From positions 434,001-498,000 of the forward strand of contig NZ_JADPMR010000003.1 of assembly GCF_015686695.1 (NCBI RefSeq): a DNA stretch of 64,000 nt, written 5' to 3'. How positions within the stretch are numbered: the first letter of the stretch is position 1; each line of letters begins with the position of its first letter. The notes under the pieces are model-generated. The model was not told where the DNA came from, searched no databases, and saw only the letters and a program-made list of their open reading frames with translations. Positions 15,415-25,182 of this stretch are shown one piece after another. Position numbers and translations under genes: made by a program. This DNA is from Vibrio nitrifigilis. Lineage in GTDB: Bacteria; Pseudomonadota; Gammaproteobacteria; Enterobacterales; Vibrionaceae.

Positions 15415-16016
15415 AGAGTTTCCAACAGTTGTTGAATTTTTGCCTCAACACGAGCAGCCTGGCTTTTCACTTCATCCACTTGATCGCAAAAATCGGCGAT
15501 TTCTAGAGGTGCTGGTGCAATGCGCCACTCTTCCGTCAACACTTGCCCAAAATGTGCGTTGTGCTTATTCACACGATCTTGCACAAATTGGAAAATATCT
15601 TTGGAGCCTTGCACGACAGAATGAGCAACAACATCGCCGGTCACGCGAGATAACCACTCTTCAGGATTCGGCTTACAATCAGTCATCAACTGCGCGAATT
15701 TTTGCGCCAACTGAATATCGCCGTCTAACACCACTTTATCTTGCTTAATCAACTGTGTGATATTCGCCTGCTCTCGCAATTGTGGTAATACCGACAAATG
15801 TAGTGATAGATAGCAATCAGGCTGACCTTCATAGTCAGATAACACATCAATCTGCTGACTAAATATAAACGTCAGGGTTTTATTTATCTCTTTAAGGTGC
15901 AGCTGAATCACTTGACCTTTTAGTCGTGCTAAACGACGAACCAAATCTGGGTTATCGTTTATCAGAGTGTTAAGCGATGTTTCGATGACAGCTGTAACCA
16001 AAGGTACAAATGGCAT
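15411..16016 (-). CDS. ubiJ: Ubiquinone biosynthesis accessory factor UbiJ (SCP2 domain)
   Basis: 201-residue protein with an N-terminal SCP2 lipid-binding domain and a C-terminal coiled coil (EIADFCDQVDEVKSQAARVEAKIQ). In E. coli UbiJ with UbiK organises the soluble Ubi complex that handles hydrophobic intermediates. Visible: the beta-rich segment KGQVIQLHLKEINKTLTFIF near residue 32 and GDIQLAQKFAQLM near residue 98, typical of the family. It sits between ubiE and ubiB with very short or overlapping junctions. Confidence 0.92.
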   Translation of the reverse strand: MPFVPLVTAVIETSLNTLINDNPDLVRRLARLKGQVIQLHLKEINKTLTFIFSQQIDVLSDYEGQPDCYLSLHLSVLPQLREQANITQLIKQDKVVLDGDIQLAQKFAQLMTDCKPNPEEWLSRVTGDVVAHSVVQGSKDIFQFVQDRVNKHNAHFGQVLTEEWRIAPAPLEIADFCDQVDEVKSQAARVEAKIQQLLETL

Positions 16017-16025
16017 AAGGCAACC

Positions 16026-16805
16026 TTAAAATTTATAACCACGGTGCAATGCAACGATCCCACCAGTTAAATTGAAATACTGCGTTTGTTCAAAGCCTGC
16101 GTCGTCCATCATCCCTTTCAACGTTTCTTGATCTGGGTGCATTCGAATCGATTCGGCAAGGTAACGGTAGCTTTCAGGATCGTTAGCAATCATTTGCCCC
16201 ATTCTTGGTAAAATATGGAATGAGTATGCATCGTACACTTTTGATAAAGGTTCAAAAACAGGTTTAGAAAACTCTAAAATCAATAAGCGACCGCCTGGCT
16301 TCAGAACTCGAAACATGGAACGAATTGCTTTATCTTTGTCTGTCACATTACGTAGGCAAAAGCTAATGGTAATGCAGTCAAAGTAGTCATCTGGGAATGG
16401 CAGTTCTTCTGCATTCGCTTGTACATAGTGGACATTGCCAACAATGCCATGATCACGCAGCTTATCGCGCCCTACATTCAGCATTGAGTTGTTAATATCA
16501 GCAAGAACTACATGACCTTTCTCACCAACAATACGAGAAAATTTAGCGGTTAGGTCCCCAGTACCCCCGCCCAAATCGAGAATACGCTGGCCAGGTCGAG
16601 CACCGGCACAATCAATCGTAAAACGTTTCCATAACCGGTGAATGCCACCAGACATCAAATCGTTCATGATGTCGTATTTGGTCGCAACTGAAGTGAATAC
16701 TTGGGCTACTTTGCTTGCTTTTTCTGATTTATTAACGGTTTCGAAACCGAAATGCGTTGTTTCTTGAGTCTCTTCTGAGTTCGAATTTACGCGGATGTCC
16801 GTCAT
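16026..16805 (-). CDS. ubiE: Ubiquinone/menaquinone C-methyltransferase UbiE
   Basis: SAM-dependent methyltransferase that C-methylates demethylmenaquinone and the ubiquinone precursor DDMQH2. 259 residues. Visible: family signature YDIMNDLMSGGIHRLWKR near residue 45, SAM motif I ILDLGGGTGDLT near 73, SFCLRNVTDK near 147 and the C-terminal GGIVALHRGYKF. ATG 16805 (MTDIRVNSN) was chosen because AGAGGAAAAG precedes it; an upstream start lacks this. First gene of ubiEJB. Confidence 0.97.
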   Translation of the reverse strand: MTDIRVNSNSEETQETTHFGFETVNKSEKASKVAQVFTSVATKYDIMNDLMSGGIHRLWKRFTIDCAGARPGQRILDLGGGTGDLTAKFSRIVGEKGHVVLADINNSMLNVGRDKLRDHGIVGNVHYVQANAEELPFPDDYFDCITISFCLRNVTDKDKAIRSMFRVLKPGGRLLILEFSKPVFEPLSKVYDAYSFHILPRMGQMIANDPESYRYLAESIRMHPDQETLKGMMDDAGFEQTQYFNLTGGIVALHRGYKF

Positions 16806-16860
16806 TTCTTTTCCTCTTAGGCACAAGAGCCTAACTATCAAACTGCGACTGGGGGATGAG

Positions 16861-18390
16861 CTAGTTTACTTTATCCGTTGCCTGATGTCTTTCCGACAAC
16901 GTATTTTCCTCATTCGCATCAAATTGAGAACGCTCAGCAATGCCGCTGCGAATAGAGCGTTTGATCTCTACTCCCAACTGCTTAAAACTTTCGGCCTGAC
17001 GAATCGCATTCCCACGACCCGATACTAGCTTATTCATGGCGCCCTGATAATTTTGGTTAGCTCGGTCAAGCGATGTTCCCAAGCCTTCCATGTCTTCTAC
17101 GAATAAACGCAGCTTATCGTACAACTTACTCGCTCTTTCAGCGATAATTTGTGCGTTTTGATTTTGCCGTTCATTACGCCATAGGTTATCAATAGTACGC
17201 AATGCAACCAATAGCGTTGTCGGACTTACTAAAATAATATTTTGCTCCATCGCATCATTCACCAAACTAGGATCGGCCTGAATAGCGACTTGGAACGCGG
17301 GTTCTACCGGAATAAACATCAACACATAATCCAGTGTTTTGATGCCTTTGAGTTGATGATAATCCTTCTGTCCTAACCCTTTTATATGACTACGAATTGA
17401 GAGCAAATGATCACGCAAAGCGCGTTCACGCTGCTCATCGGTTTCCGCATTAAAATAGCGTTCATAAGCGATCAGCGTCATTTTAGAATCGATGACGACT
17501 TGTTTATCGTTAGGTAAATAAACGATCACATCCGGTTGATAACGCTTACCGGCTTCGTTTTGCAAACTTACCTGTGTTTGATATTCATGGCCTTCACGTA
17601 ATCCTGATTCCGAAAGCACTCGCGCTAAGACGACCTCACCCCAATTCCCTTGCTGTTTATTGTCACCTTTTAACGCTTCGGTCAGATTGACCGCTTCTTT
17701 CGCCATTTGTTCATTTAAACGCTGCAAGTTCTTTAATTCATGAACTAGGGTATGACGCTCTTTTGCTTCATGATTAAAGCTATCATTGACTTGCTTTTTA
17801 AACCCTTCCAATTGCTCGCGTAGCGGATTCAAAATCCCAGCCAAGCTTTGTTGGTTTTGTTGATCAACTTTGGCCGTTTTTGCTTCAAACAGCTGATTAG
17901 CAAGGTGTTCAAACTGCTGCTTTAAACGTTCTTCCGCTCGTTCTAGCAACGCCAATTTTTCTTGGTTAGATTCCAGCTGCTGTTGATGACGAGCTTGTTG
18001 TTCGTGTAATTGAACTTCCAGTTGGGCCTTCTGTTCACGAGCTTTATTTAAATCATCGGCATATTGCTGTCGTTCTTGTTTAACTGCTTCAAAATAACGC
18101 AGCTTTTCCAATGCTGCCATTACCTTACCGTGTGATTGTTTCAATTCATATTCAGCACGATCACGCTGACTATCCAAGTCCTCAAGCTCTTGCTGAGCCT
18201 CCTGAAGAGATCGTTTAAGCTGTTCAACTTGCTGCTGGTGCCAATGCGTTTGGCTTTCAAGTTGCTGTTCAAGCAGTTGCGACTTTAACTGCAACTTTTG
18301 CTTGATCCACCAGCTCGCAACACCCCCTGCAACAGCGGCACTAACTAGCGAAGACAAAAGCGTGAGTTGATGTTCAATGATCCATTGCAT
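16861..18390 (-). CDS. rmuC: DNA recombination protein RmuC
   Basis: 509-residue protein of the RmuC family. E. coli RmuC limits inversions at short repeats and contains a PD-(D/E)xK-like nuclease fold. Residues ~1-22 form a membrane anchor. Residues ~30-190 are a long Gln/Glu-rich coiled coil. The conserved domain follows: GNWGEVVLARVLSESGL near 250, YQPDVIVYLPNDKQVVIDSKM near 285, LKGIKTLDYVLMFIPVEPAF near 345. It lies upstream of ubiE with a 55-base gap. Confidence 0.94.
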   Translation of the reverse strand: MQWIIEHQLTLLSSLVSAAVAGGVASWWIKQKLQLKSQLLEQQLESQTHWHQQQVEQLKRSLQEAQQELEDLDSQRDRAEYELKQSHGKVMAALEKLRYFEAVKQERQQYADDLNKAREQKAQLEVQLHEQQARHQQQLESNQEKLALLERAEERLKQQFEHLANQLFEAKTAKVDQQNQQSLAGILNPLREQLEGFKKQVNDSFNHEAKERHTLVHELKNLQRLNEQMAKEAVNLTEALKGDNKQQGNWGEVVLARVLSESGLREGHEYQTQVSLQNEAGKRYQPDVIVYLPNDKQVVIDSKMTLIAYERYFNAETDEQRERALRDHLLSIRSHIKGLGQKDYHQLKGIKTLDYVLMFIPVEPAFQVAIQADPSLVNDAMEQNIILVSPTTLLVALRTIDNLWRNERQNQNAQIIAERASKLYDKLRLFVEDMEGLGTSLDRANQNYQGAMNKLVSGRGNAIRQAESFKQLGVEIKRSIRSGIAERSQFDANEENTLSERHQATDKVN

Positions 18391-18516
18391 AATGACTGCT
18401 TACCCAGTTGTATTCTCTGTTGAAAATGGTATTTCCATACTGGATAAATGTCCAGTTTGTCGCACGATAAATCACCCTATAGACTAGATTTACTTACTTT
18501 TATTGGAACTCTTCTC

Positions 18517-19425
18517 ATGAATGAACGCCGAGCCATCGGGCTGGGGTTATCTGCGGTGCTATTATGGTCAACAGTTGCAACTGCGTTTAAGCTAACTTTG
18601 GCTCAATTTACGCCTGTTCAAATGCTCACAGCAGCAAGCATTGTCTCTGCTCTTGCTTTAATCATTATTTGTCAATGTACCGGCCGTTTAAAACAGCTTC
18701 CTGCAACCTTTCTCTCTAATCCATGGTATTACTTATTGCTCGGATTAGTGAACCCTTTGGCCTATTACGTCACTTTATTCAAAGCCTATGATTTATTGCC
18801 AGCCTCTCAGGCTCAATCCATCAACTACAGTTGGGCGATTACTTTGACACTCATGGCCGCTTTTTTCTTAGGGCAAACGATTCGTAAACAAGATTGGATT
18901 GCATGCCTACTGAGTTATATCGGTGTGATTGTCATTGCCACCAAAGGCGATGTGTTGAGTCTTCAATTTGACAGCACCTCAGGTGTGGCCTTAGCGCTGT
19001 TCTCCACTTTACTATGGTCTGGTTATTGGATTCTGAATGCCAAAAATAAAGCTGACCCCATCATCAGCGTGTTATTAGGCTTTTTAGTCGCAATTCCATT
19101 TGCGATCATGTTAAGCCTTTACGAAGGTTCAGATTGGCACCATATCAATGGTGAAGGCTGGTTAGCTGTTACCTACGTGGGGCTATTTGAAATGGGTATT
19201 ACCTTCGTTTTATGGTTAAGTGCTTTAAAAAATACCAATAACACGGCCCGAGTCAGCAACCTGATTTTTATATCCCCTTTTATTTCTCTGATTCTATTGG
19301 CCACCATCATTGGCGAAACCATCCACCCGTCAACATTAGTGGGGTTAGTGATGATCATTTGTGGTTTGGTTATTCAGCAATTCAAAAGTAAAAAAGCCTC
19401 TCAAGAAGCACCGTCTCAAGGGTAA
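18517..19425 (+). CDS. EamA/DMT-superfamily permease
   Basis: Inner-membrane transporter of 302 residues with ten predicted helices in two EamA repeats (first ending near LSYIGVIVIATKGD, second near LVGLVMIICGLVI). Such proteins export metabolites or drugs; the substrate is not readable. The frame is open from 18448, but ATG 18517 (MNERRAIGLGLSAVLLW) has GGAACT upstream and starts directly before the first helix, the usual arrangement. It is divergent from rmuC and convergent to araC. A stem AAGCAGCAT/ATGCTGCTT at 19430-19457 may terminate it. Confidence 0.82.
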   Translation: MNERRAIGLGLSAVLLWSTVATAFKLTLAQFTPVQMLTAASIVSALALIIICQCTGRLKQLPATFLSNPWYYLLLGLVNPLAYYVTLFKAYDLLPASQAQSINYSWAITLTLMAAFFLGQTIRKQDWIACLLSYIGVIVIATKGDVLSLQFDSTSGVALALFSTLLWSGYWILNAKNKADPIISVLLGFLVAIPFAIMLSLYEGSDWHHINGEGWLAVTYVGLFEMGITFVLWLSALKNTNNTARVSNLIFISPFISLILLATIIGETIHPSTLVGLVMIICGLVIQQFKSKKASQEAPSQG

Positions 19426-19428
19426 AGA

Positions 19429-19457
19429 AAAAGCAGCATGGGTGACCAATGCTGCTT
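19429..19457 (+). terminator. Probable terminator of the EamA permease gene
   Basis: The 9-base arms AAGCAGCAT and ATGCTGCTT around a 9-base loop are followed by ATTTCATTCTT, so the T-run is weak. It lies just after the stop codon. Confidence 0.5.
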
Positions 19458-19581
19458 ATTTCATTCTTCGATGTCGATATTATACACGTTGAAAGGGAAT
19501 GACCATTCCAACCGTGATTGAGCTTGATCTAGGCTCGTTGATGAAGCTCTGAATCCTGCATCTTGAGGTCATTTGGGTATA

Positions 19582-20424
19582 TTAGGTAATTTGCTCACGA
19601 TAGAGCTTAGGACTAACCCCGGCTTTACGTTTGAATACACGAGAAAAATAGAGTGGATCGGAATACCCAACAATACGACCAATATGGTTAACTGAATAGT
19701 GAGTGGTCACTAACAACTGCTTGGCACGGCTAATACGCTGATCATCGCGCCATTGGGTAATGGTCATCTTCATCTCATCACGAAATAGATGCCCTAAGCG
19801 TGAAGGTGACAAACAAGCATGGGCAGCAACATCTTCTAAGGTGAAATCTTGATTTAAGTTCTGTGTCATGTAATTCATTGCTTCAATCACACGTGGATCA
19901 ATGGGCTTAGTTACCACGTCTGGTTGAACGGTTTTACATCGGATTAAAAGCTGCTCTAATAAATTGATTGATAAGTCATTGCGATATGGCAAATCGGACT
20001 TTGCGGTATATTCAATATCAATAAACAACTCTTCTAATGGCTGGGTCACCGACAATGGTAATCCTTGAGTCACATAGACGCCGTTCACTTCTGTTGGCCA
20101 AGTCAGCCAATCATTCCAAAACGCACGAGGTCTAAAGTAGACCCAACGATGGAACCATGAAGCACTATCAGCACTACGCTGATACAAGTGAGCCGCACTT
20201 GGTGGGAAAAGTAAAATATCTCCGGCACGTACTTTGAACTCGTTTTCGCCAGAGAAAATAGACCCTTCACCTTTACTGGTAAAGTTAATGATGTAGCCTT
20301 TCATCCCATTAGGTCGTTCGATACGAAAATCGAGTTCATCCCCCTCAATAATAGGAGTCAGTCCGGCGACGAGATGAGCGTCAAAGTTATAACCCGGTTT
20401 TAATGGATCGGTGTTCTGCATACC
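19582..20424 (-). CDS. araC: Arabinose operon regulator AraC
   Basis: L-arabinose-responsive activator/repressor, 280 residues from ATG 20424 (MQNTDPLKPGYNF), which aligns with the E. coli AraC start. The frame is open to a TTG at 20472, so a 296-residue form is possible. N-terminal cupin sugar-binding domain: YNFDAHLVAGLTP, GMKGYIINF, GDILLFPPSAAH, WFHRWVYFRPRAFWNDWL. C-terminal double helix-turn-helix: LSPSRLGHLFRDEM and VNHIGRIVGYSDPLYFSRVFKR. Unlike E. coli, where araC is divergent from araBAD, here it is downstream of araA on the same strand. It should act on the AraC-like sites at 25.1-25.3 kb and 29.1 kb. Confidence 0.95.
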   Translation of the reverse strand, partial: GMQNTDPLKPGYNFDAHLVAGLTPIIEGDELDFRIERPNGMKGYIINFTSKGEGSIFSGENEFKVRAGDILLFPPSAAHLYQRSADSASWFHRWVYFRPRAFWNDWLTWPTEVNGVYVTQGLPLSVTQPLEELFIDIEYTAKSDLPYRNDLSINLLEQLLIRCKTVQPDVVTKPIDPRVIEAMNYMTQNLNQDFTLEDVAAHACLSPSRLGHLFRDEMKMTITQWRDDQRISRAKQLLVTTHYSVNHIGRIVGYSDPLYFSRVFKRKAGVSPKLYREQIT

Positions 20425-20487
20425 AAAGGCTTCGTTGATGTTTATCGCTAGTGTATGTTGCACATCGACCAATTACGATTTTCTAGT

Positions 20488-21009
20488 TCACATTTTATCT
20501 AACACAATCCATTGAGTTGCTGAAAATGCTTCCCTGAACAGGTCTGTGCTTGCAGACTGAACTAAAAAGTCGCTCGGCAAGCCGTGTCGTCGTCGATGCC
20601 AATGATGATTTACTTCTGGTAAAGGAGTGCTTAGTTGGCCCACTGGCGATAAATCTTTGGCGTGAACCTCATGACGAATTTCAAGTCGCGTGGGAATACT
20701 ATTGCGCGCCAGGTACTCTATTACTAGAGCCCCTTGATGGAAGTAGTAATTCATGTTTATGGAAAGCTGATCGACATGACTTATTTGCCCCCACTGCTCT
20801 ACACGATCAGCGCGGTGTCGAAACTTCCATTGAACAGACTCTAAATTTATCGGTTGTCCATTATTTTCAATGATTAACCGACCTTCAAAAACAAGCGTAT
20901 CACCATGCACAACCTGAAAAGTCGTCGGAGTAAGCCGTGCGACTCTCAGCTGCCAATGATCTTGTGCAATGGTGTAGCAACGATTGGGAGCTGATTCCTC
21001 ACTAACCAA
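20488..21009 (-). CDS. Unknown protein between araA and araC, possibly aldose-epimerase-like
   Basis: 173 residues from a TTG at 21009 preceded by GAGG; the frame is open to another TTG at 21042. I do not recognise it with confidence. The sequence is beta-rich. The part GALVIEYLARNSIPTRLEIR resembles the G-L-x-I-x-Y-x-A...P-T strand pair of aldose 1-epimerases. The catalytic His/Glu pattern of those enzymes is not evident and the length is about half of theirs. Its place between araA and araC on the same strand, with short gaps, suggests a role in arabinose use. It could also be a decayed mutarotase. Confidence 0.45.
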   Translation of the reverse strand: MVSEESAPNRCYTIAQDHWQLRVARLTPTTFQVVHGDTLVFEGRLIIENNGQPINLESVQWKFRHRADRVEQWGQISHVDQLSINMNYYFHQGALVIEYLARNSIPTRLEIRHEVHAKDLSPVGQLSTPLPEVNHHWHRRRHGLPSDFLVQSASTDLFREAFSATQWIVLDKM

Positions 21010-21086
21010 TTTTACTACCTCAAGCCGATAGCCCCTTCTCAAATGAGAAAGGGCTAAGTTTACTTATACCAATATTAAATCAGTAT

Positions 21087-22589
21087 TTAGATACCAGATG
21101 CTAAACGGTAGTACATGCTATTAGCTTTCAATTCAGTTTTGAACTGACGAATGTTAGTGTTTTCATCGATGACCACCATTTCCATACCCAGAATATCGGC
21201 ATAGTCGCCCAATGTATCTAAGGTCACTGCTTGAGTGTAAACAGTATGGTGAGCACCGCCAGCATGAATCCACGCAGCAGCTGCAGTTTGGATATTAGGT
21301 TCTGGTTCCCATAGAGCATGTGCAACTGGAAGTTTTGGTAGGTCTGCAGGTGGCTCAACGGTATTGACCTTGCTAACCAACATGCGGAAACGGTTTCCTA
21401 AATCAATAACAGACACTGCCACGGCAGGCCCCGCTTGTCCAGAGAAGAGTAAACGAGGAACTTCACAACGAACACCGATAGTGTGTGTATGAATTTCAAG
21501 ACGAGGCTTAGCTGCAGCAATCGATGGACAAACTTCCAACATGTGCGCGCCTAAAATTTGGCCGCGACCACCAAAGTTATAGGTGTAATCTTCCATAAAT
21601 GAAGTACCGCCAGACAAACCTTGAGCCATCGTCTTCATGATGTGAGTCATCGCAGACGTTTTCCAGTCACCCTCACCGCCGTAACCATAACCTTTTGACA
21701 TCAAGCGTTGGGTTGCAAGGCCAGGTAAGCTATCAATACCGGTTAAGTTTTCAAATGTATTGGTAAAGGCTTTCGCACCAACAGAAGTCAGAAAAGCTTC
21801 CATACCTGCTTCTAAGCGTGCTTCTTTTTGCATGATTTTCAGCAAATCACTGTCGTGCAGTAATTTTGGATCCATAACATAAGTTGATGCGTATTCATCT
21901 AAAAGACGAGAAACATCAGCGTCAGAGATAGAATTCACCGCTTCAGAAAGCTCACCTAAACCGTAAGCATTCACTTCATAACCGAATGCAATTTGTGCTG
22001 AAACTTTATTACCCTCAGTAACCGCTACTTGACGCATGTTGTCACCAAAACGAGCCACTTTTAGGTCGCGACCTGCTTGTTTACCTACGGCGGCACGACA
22101 CCAGTTATCAATTTGATGGTGAACTTCAGGATCTTCCCAGTGGCCAACAACCACTTTGCGATCTAAACCTAAACGAGTACCAATGAAGCCAAATTCACGG
22201 TCACCGTGAGCACTTTGGTTCAGGTTCATGAAATCCATATCAATGGTATCCCAAGGGAGAGCTGCATTGAATTGAGTGTGCAAGTGTAAGAAAGGTTTGT
22301 TCAGTTCAGATAGACCGGCAATCCACATTTTTGCTGGAGAGAAAGTGTGCATCCAAAGTACTAAACCAAGACAGTCTGGGTCATTGTTCGCCGCACGACA
22401 CACACCTAAAATTTCATCCGGTGTTTTTACAATGCCTTTTTCTACAATAGGCACTGAAATAGATTCAGCAGAATTCAAACCATTGACAATAGCACCGCTA
22501 TCTTTAGCTACTTGTTGTAATACTTCAGGACCATAAAGATGTTGAGAACCGGTCACAAACCAGACTTGTTTATCATTAAATACTTTCAT
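21087..22589 (-). CDS. araA: L-arabinose isomerase
   Basis: Converts L-arabinose to L-ribulose in the cytoplasm. 500 residues, the same length as E. coli AraA. Recognisable parts: WFVTGSQHLYGPEVL at the N-terminus, LVLWMHTFSPAKMWI near residue 78, GDNMRQVAVTEGNK near 183, TFENLTGIDSLPGLATQRLMSKGYGYGGEGDWKT around 280-312 and GAHMLEVCPSI near 350. The Mn ligands (Glu in GYGYGGEGDW and FMEDYTYN, His in GAHMLE and HTHTIG) are present. Third gene of araB-araD-araA. Confidence 0.97.
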   Translation of the reverse strand: MKVFNDKQVWFVTGSQHLYGPEVLQQVAKDSGAIVNGLNSAESISVPIVEKGIVKTPDEILGVCRAANNDPDCLGLVLWMHTFSPAKMWIAGLSELNKPFLHLHTQFNAALPWDTIDMDFMNLNQSAHGDREFGFIGTRLGLDRKVVVGHWEDPEVHHQIDNWCRAAVGKQAGRDLKVARFGDNMRQVAVTEGNKVSAQIAFGYEVNAYGLGELSEAVNSISDADVSRLLDEYASTYVMDPKLLHDSDLLKIMQKEARLEAGMEAFLTSVGAKAFTNTFENLTGIDSLPGLATQRLMSKGYGYGGEGDWKTSAMTHIMKTMAQGLSGGTSFMEDYTYNFGGRGQILGAHMLEVCPSIAAAKPRLEIHTHTIGVRCEVPRLLFSGQAGPAVAVSVIDLGNRFRMLVSKVNTVEPPADLPKLPVAHALWEPEPNIQTAAAAWIHAGGAHHTVYTQAVTLDTLGDYADILGMEMVVIDENTNIRQFKTELKANSMYYRLASGI

Positions 22590-22602
22590 AACTTTCCCTT
22601 AA

Positions 22603-23355
22603 TTATTTTTTATTGGATGAGGACTGTCCGTAATAAGCATTAGCGCCGTGTTTACGTAAGTAATGCTTATCCAGTAGGGCTTGATTGATATGATCAACGT
22701 TGGAATTTATCTGTAGGGTTTGCAGAGCCATGTCTGCGACAACTTCCATCACAACAGCATTGTGAACCGCTTGTGCTGCGTCTTTACCCCAACTGAATGG
22801 ACCGTGCTCTTTAACGATGATTCCAGGAATAGCGGTAGCCTCATTATCACCAATAGTTTCAACAATGACTTTACCGGTGTTGTATTCGTAATCATCTTTA
22901 ATTTCTTCATTACTCAACGCACGAGTACACGGAATATCACCATAGAAATAATCCGCATGTGTGGTACCAAGAGCAGGAATAGGTTTGCCAGCTTGAGCCC
23001 ATGATGTCGCGTGTGATGAGTGAGTATGAACAACACCACCTATCTCAGGGTAAGCGCGATATAGCACAAGGTGGGTTGCGGTATCTGAAGAGGGTTTCAA
23101 GGAGCCTTCTACCACGTTACCTTCAAGATCAACCACCACCATGTTTTCTGCTGAGAGCTCGCTATACGCAACACCACTCGGTTTAATGACAACCAAACCT
23201 GACTCTCGATCAATCGCAGAGACATTGCCCCACGTAAACGTCACTAAATGGTGGCGTTCAAGATCCATATTGGCTTGCCAAACCTGATGGCGAAGTTGAC
23301 GTATACGCTCAAAATGAGCGCTACGGGGGTTATTTAGCACTGCATGTTCAGCCAT
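22603..23355 (-). CDS. araD: L-ribulose-5-phosphate 4-epimerase
   Basis: Zn-dependent class II aldolase-like epimerase that turns L-ribulose 5-phosphate into D-xylulose 5-phosphate. 250 residues; about 19 longer than E. coli AraD at the N-terminus (MAEHAVLNNPRSAHFERIR). Visible: HHLVTFTWGNVSAIDRESG, VIKPSGVAYSEL, KPSSDTATHLVLYRAYP, and the Zn-binding VVHTHSSHATSWAQ. THADYFYGDIPCTR and LDKHYLRKHGANAYYGQ complete the family pattern. Its ATG overlaps the end of araB by 8 bases, so the two are coupled. Confidence 0.96.
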   Translation of the reverse strand: MAEHAVLNNPRSAHFERIRQLRHQVWQANMDLERHHLVTFTWGNVSAIDRESGLVVIKPSGVAYSELSAENMVVVDLEGNVVEGSLKPSSDTATHLVLYRAYPEIGGVVHTHSSHATSWAQAGKPIPALGTTHADYFYGDIPCTRALSNEEIKDDYEYNTGKVIVETIGDNEATAIPGIIVKEHGPFSWGKDAAQAVHNAVVMEVVADMALQTLQINSNVDHINQALLDKHYLRKHGANAYYGQSSSNKK

Positions 23356-25051
23356 TGCTACGCTCCTGAGATAAGTGGAATTCTTCGATTTGTTCGATAT
23401 GACGGCCTAACTCACGATAGGCACCATAACGTTGCTCGCGGCGCTCTTGAGTTGCTGAGTTAGGTTGATAAGTTTGACAAATAGGACTTGCCATCACTTT
23501 TTGTGCGGTTTCGCTATCTGGGTGCACACCCGCAACGACCGCCGCAAATATAGCCGCCCCCAAAGCACAACATTGTTCAGAGCGAACAATCGCTATTTCA
23601 CGCCCAATAACATCAGCACACATCTGCATCACAAACGGTGATTTTTGAGAAATACCGCCAATGGCAATCACACGATTGACGTCCATGCCTTGGTCCACAA
23701 AGCAATCTACAATTGCTTTTGCACCGTGAGCAGTCGATTCAACTAATGCCGAGAAAAGAGCGGGTGCACTAGAGCCAAGATTTAACTCGGTTAATGCACC
23801 TTTAAGGCGCTGGTTCGCGTACGGAGTACGACGACCATTGTGCCAGTCCATAGCTAATGGGGAGGTGGCTTGGACTTCGTAATTTTGTGCAGCATCTGCC
23901 AACAGAGGAATTAATTGGTCTTCGATGCCTTTCACTGCTTCTGCTTGGTCTGGATTTTGCACGGCCCACTGCTGCAACGGCCACATCAAAAGATTTTTAT
24001 ACCAAGCGTAAATATCACCAAATGCAGACTGACCTGCTTCAAGCGCGGTCAATTTAGGAAGCGCACTCCCCTTCACTTGGCCGCAAATACCATGGATAGT
24101 TTTGTCACCAACTTGGTCATGATCGACCATCAAAATGTCACAAGTAGACGTGCCAATAACTTTGACTAAATCGTGTGCACCAGCACCAGCACCGACAGCA
24201 CCCATGTGACAATCAAACTCACCAATTGCAACAGCGATCCCTTCTGGCAAGCCAAAACGCTCAGCCCACTCAGCAGATAGACGGCCAGCTTCTTCATCGG
24301 AGGTATATACGCGTTCGAACATACGATCGCGCATCCCACTTAAAGTTGGAGATATTGCAGTCAGGAATTTTTCATCAGGTAGGCCACCCCAGCTTTCATG
24401 CCACATCGCTTTATGGCCTGCGGCACAAATGCCACGACGGAAGCGATCAGGATGCTGGTTACCACTGATCAGCGCAGGAATCCAGTCAGCAAGTTCTACC
24501 CAGCTGTAGGCATTTTTTGCGATTGAGTCATCTTGTTCACTGATCCAAGCTGCTTTTGCCCAGAACCACTCAGACGAATAAATACCACCGATATATTTGG
24601 TGTAATCAGGGAAATCGTTGCCATGAGCTAACTCATTGATGAGTTCTGCTTTTTCAACAGAAGTATGATCTTTCCACAACACAAACATCGCATTAGGATT
24701 GTTTTCAAATTCAGGAAGAAGCGCGAGAACATTACCATCCTTGTCGATAGGTGCAGGGGTAGAACCTGTAGTATCAACACCAATACCGACAACAGATTGT
24801 GCAATCTGGGCTGGTACTTGTGCCAACGTATCCTTGACTGCACTGGTCATCGCTTCAATGTAGTCTTGAGGGTGATGACGAAATTGAGACTGTTCAGGGT
24901 TACTGTACATACCTTTCATCCAGCGCGGATAGTAGGTAACTCCAGAGGCGACTTCTTCGCCATTTGTCGCATTAACCAATAATGCACGTACAGAATCTGA
25001 ACCAAAATCAAGACCGATAACATGAGCTTGATGTGTAGTGAAAGTGTCCAT
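23348..25051 (-). CDS. araB: L-ribulokinase
   Basis: FGGY-family kinase that phosphorylates L-ribulose. 567 residues, close to E. coli AraB. N-terminal GLDFGSDSVRALLVN phosphate-binding loop, GVGIDTTGSTPAPID near residue 90, WKDHTSVEKAELIN near 125, GEFDCHMGAVGAGA near 295, the C-terminal FGGY signature region VIAIGGISQKSPFVMQMCAD near 450 and QCCALGAAIFAAV near 490. First gene of araBDA; its promoter lies in the divergent region 25052-25417 with AraC-like and CRP sites. Confidence 0.97.
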   Translation of the reverse strand: MDTFTTHQAHVIGLDFGSDSVRALLVNATNGEEVASGVTYYPRWMKGMYSNPEQSQFRHHPQDYIEAMTSAVKDTLAQVPAQIAQSVVGIGVDTTGSTPAPIDKDGNVLALLPEFENNPNAMFVLWKDHTSVEKAELINELAHGNDFPDYTKYIGGIYSSEWFWAKAAWISEQDDSIAKNAYSWVELADWIPALISGNQHPDRFRRGICAAGHKAMWHESWGGLPDEKFLTAISPTLSGMRDRMFERVYTSDEEAGRLSAEWAERFGLPEGIAVAIGEFDCHMGAVGAGAGAHDLVKVIGTSTCDILMVDHDQVGDKTIHGICGQVKGSALPKLTALEAGQSAFGDIYAWYKNLLMWPLQQWAVQNPDQAEAVKGIEDQLIPLLADAAQNYEVQATSPLAMDWHNGRRTPYANQRLKGALTELNLGSSAPALFSALVESTAHGAKAIVDCFVDQGMDVNRVIAIGGISQKSPFVMQMCADVIGREIAIVRSEQCCALGAAIFAAVVAGVHPDSETAQKVMASPICQTYQPNSATQERREQRYGAYRELGRHIEQIEEFHLSQERSNG

Positions 25052-25131
25052 GACAGCTCCATCAATGGTTGGAATTGCTATTTGTTATAACCGCGCCCCT
25101 CCCGTTCAGCCATGAATCAAGCTGCTACAAG

Positions 25132-25148
25132 TATGGATAAAAACGCCA
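25132..25148 (+). promoter_or_regulatory. AraC-like half-site near araB
   Basis: TATGGATAAAAACGCCA matches the E. coli AraC half-site TATGGATAAAAATGCTA at 14 of 17 positions. It lies about 80 bases upstream of the araB start, where an activating site would be expected. Confidence 0.75.
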
Positions 25149-25182
25149 CAAGACAAATTCCGTGCGTTAGCTTAAAAAAACC

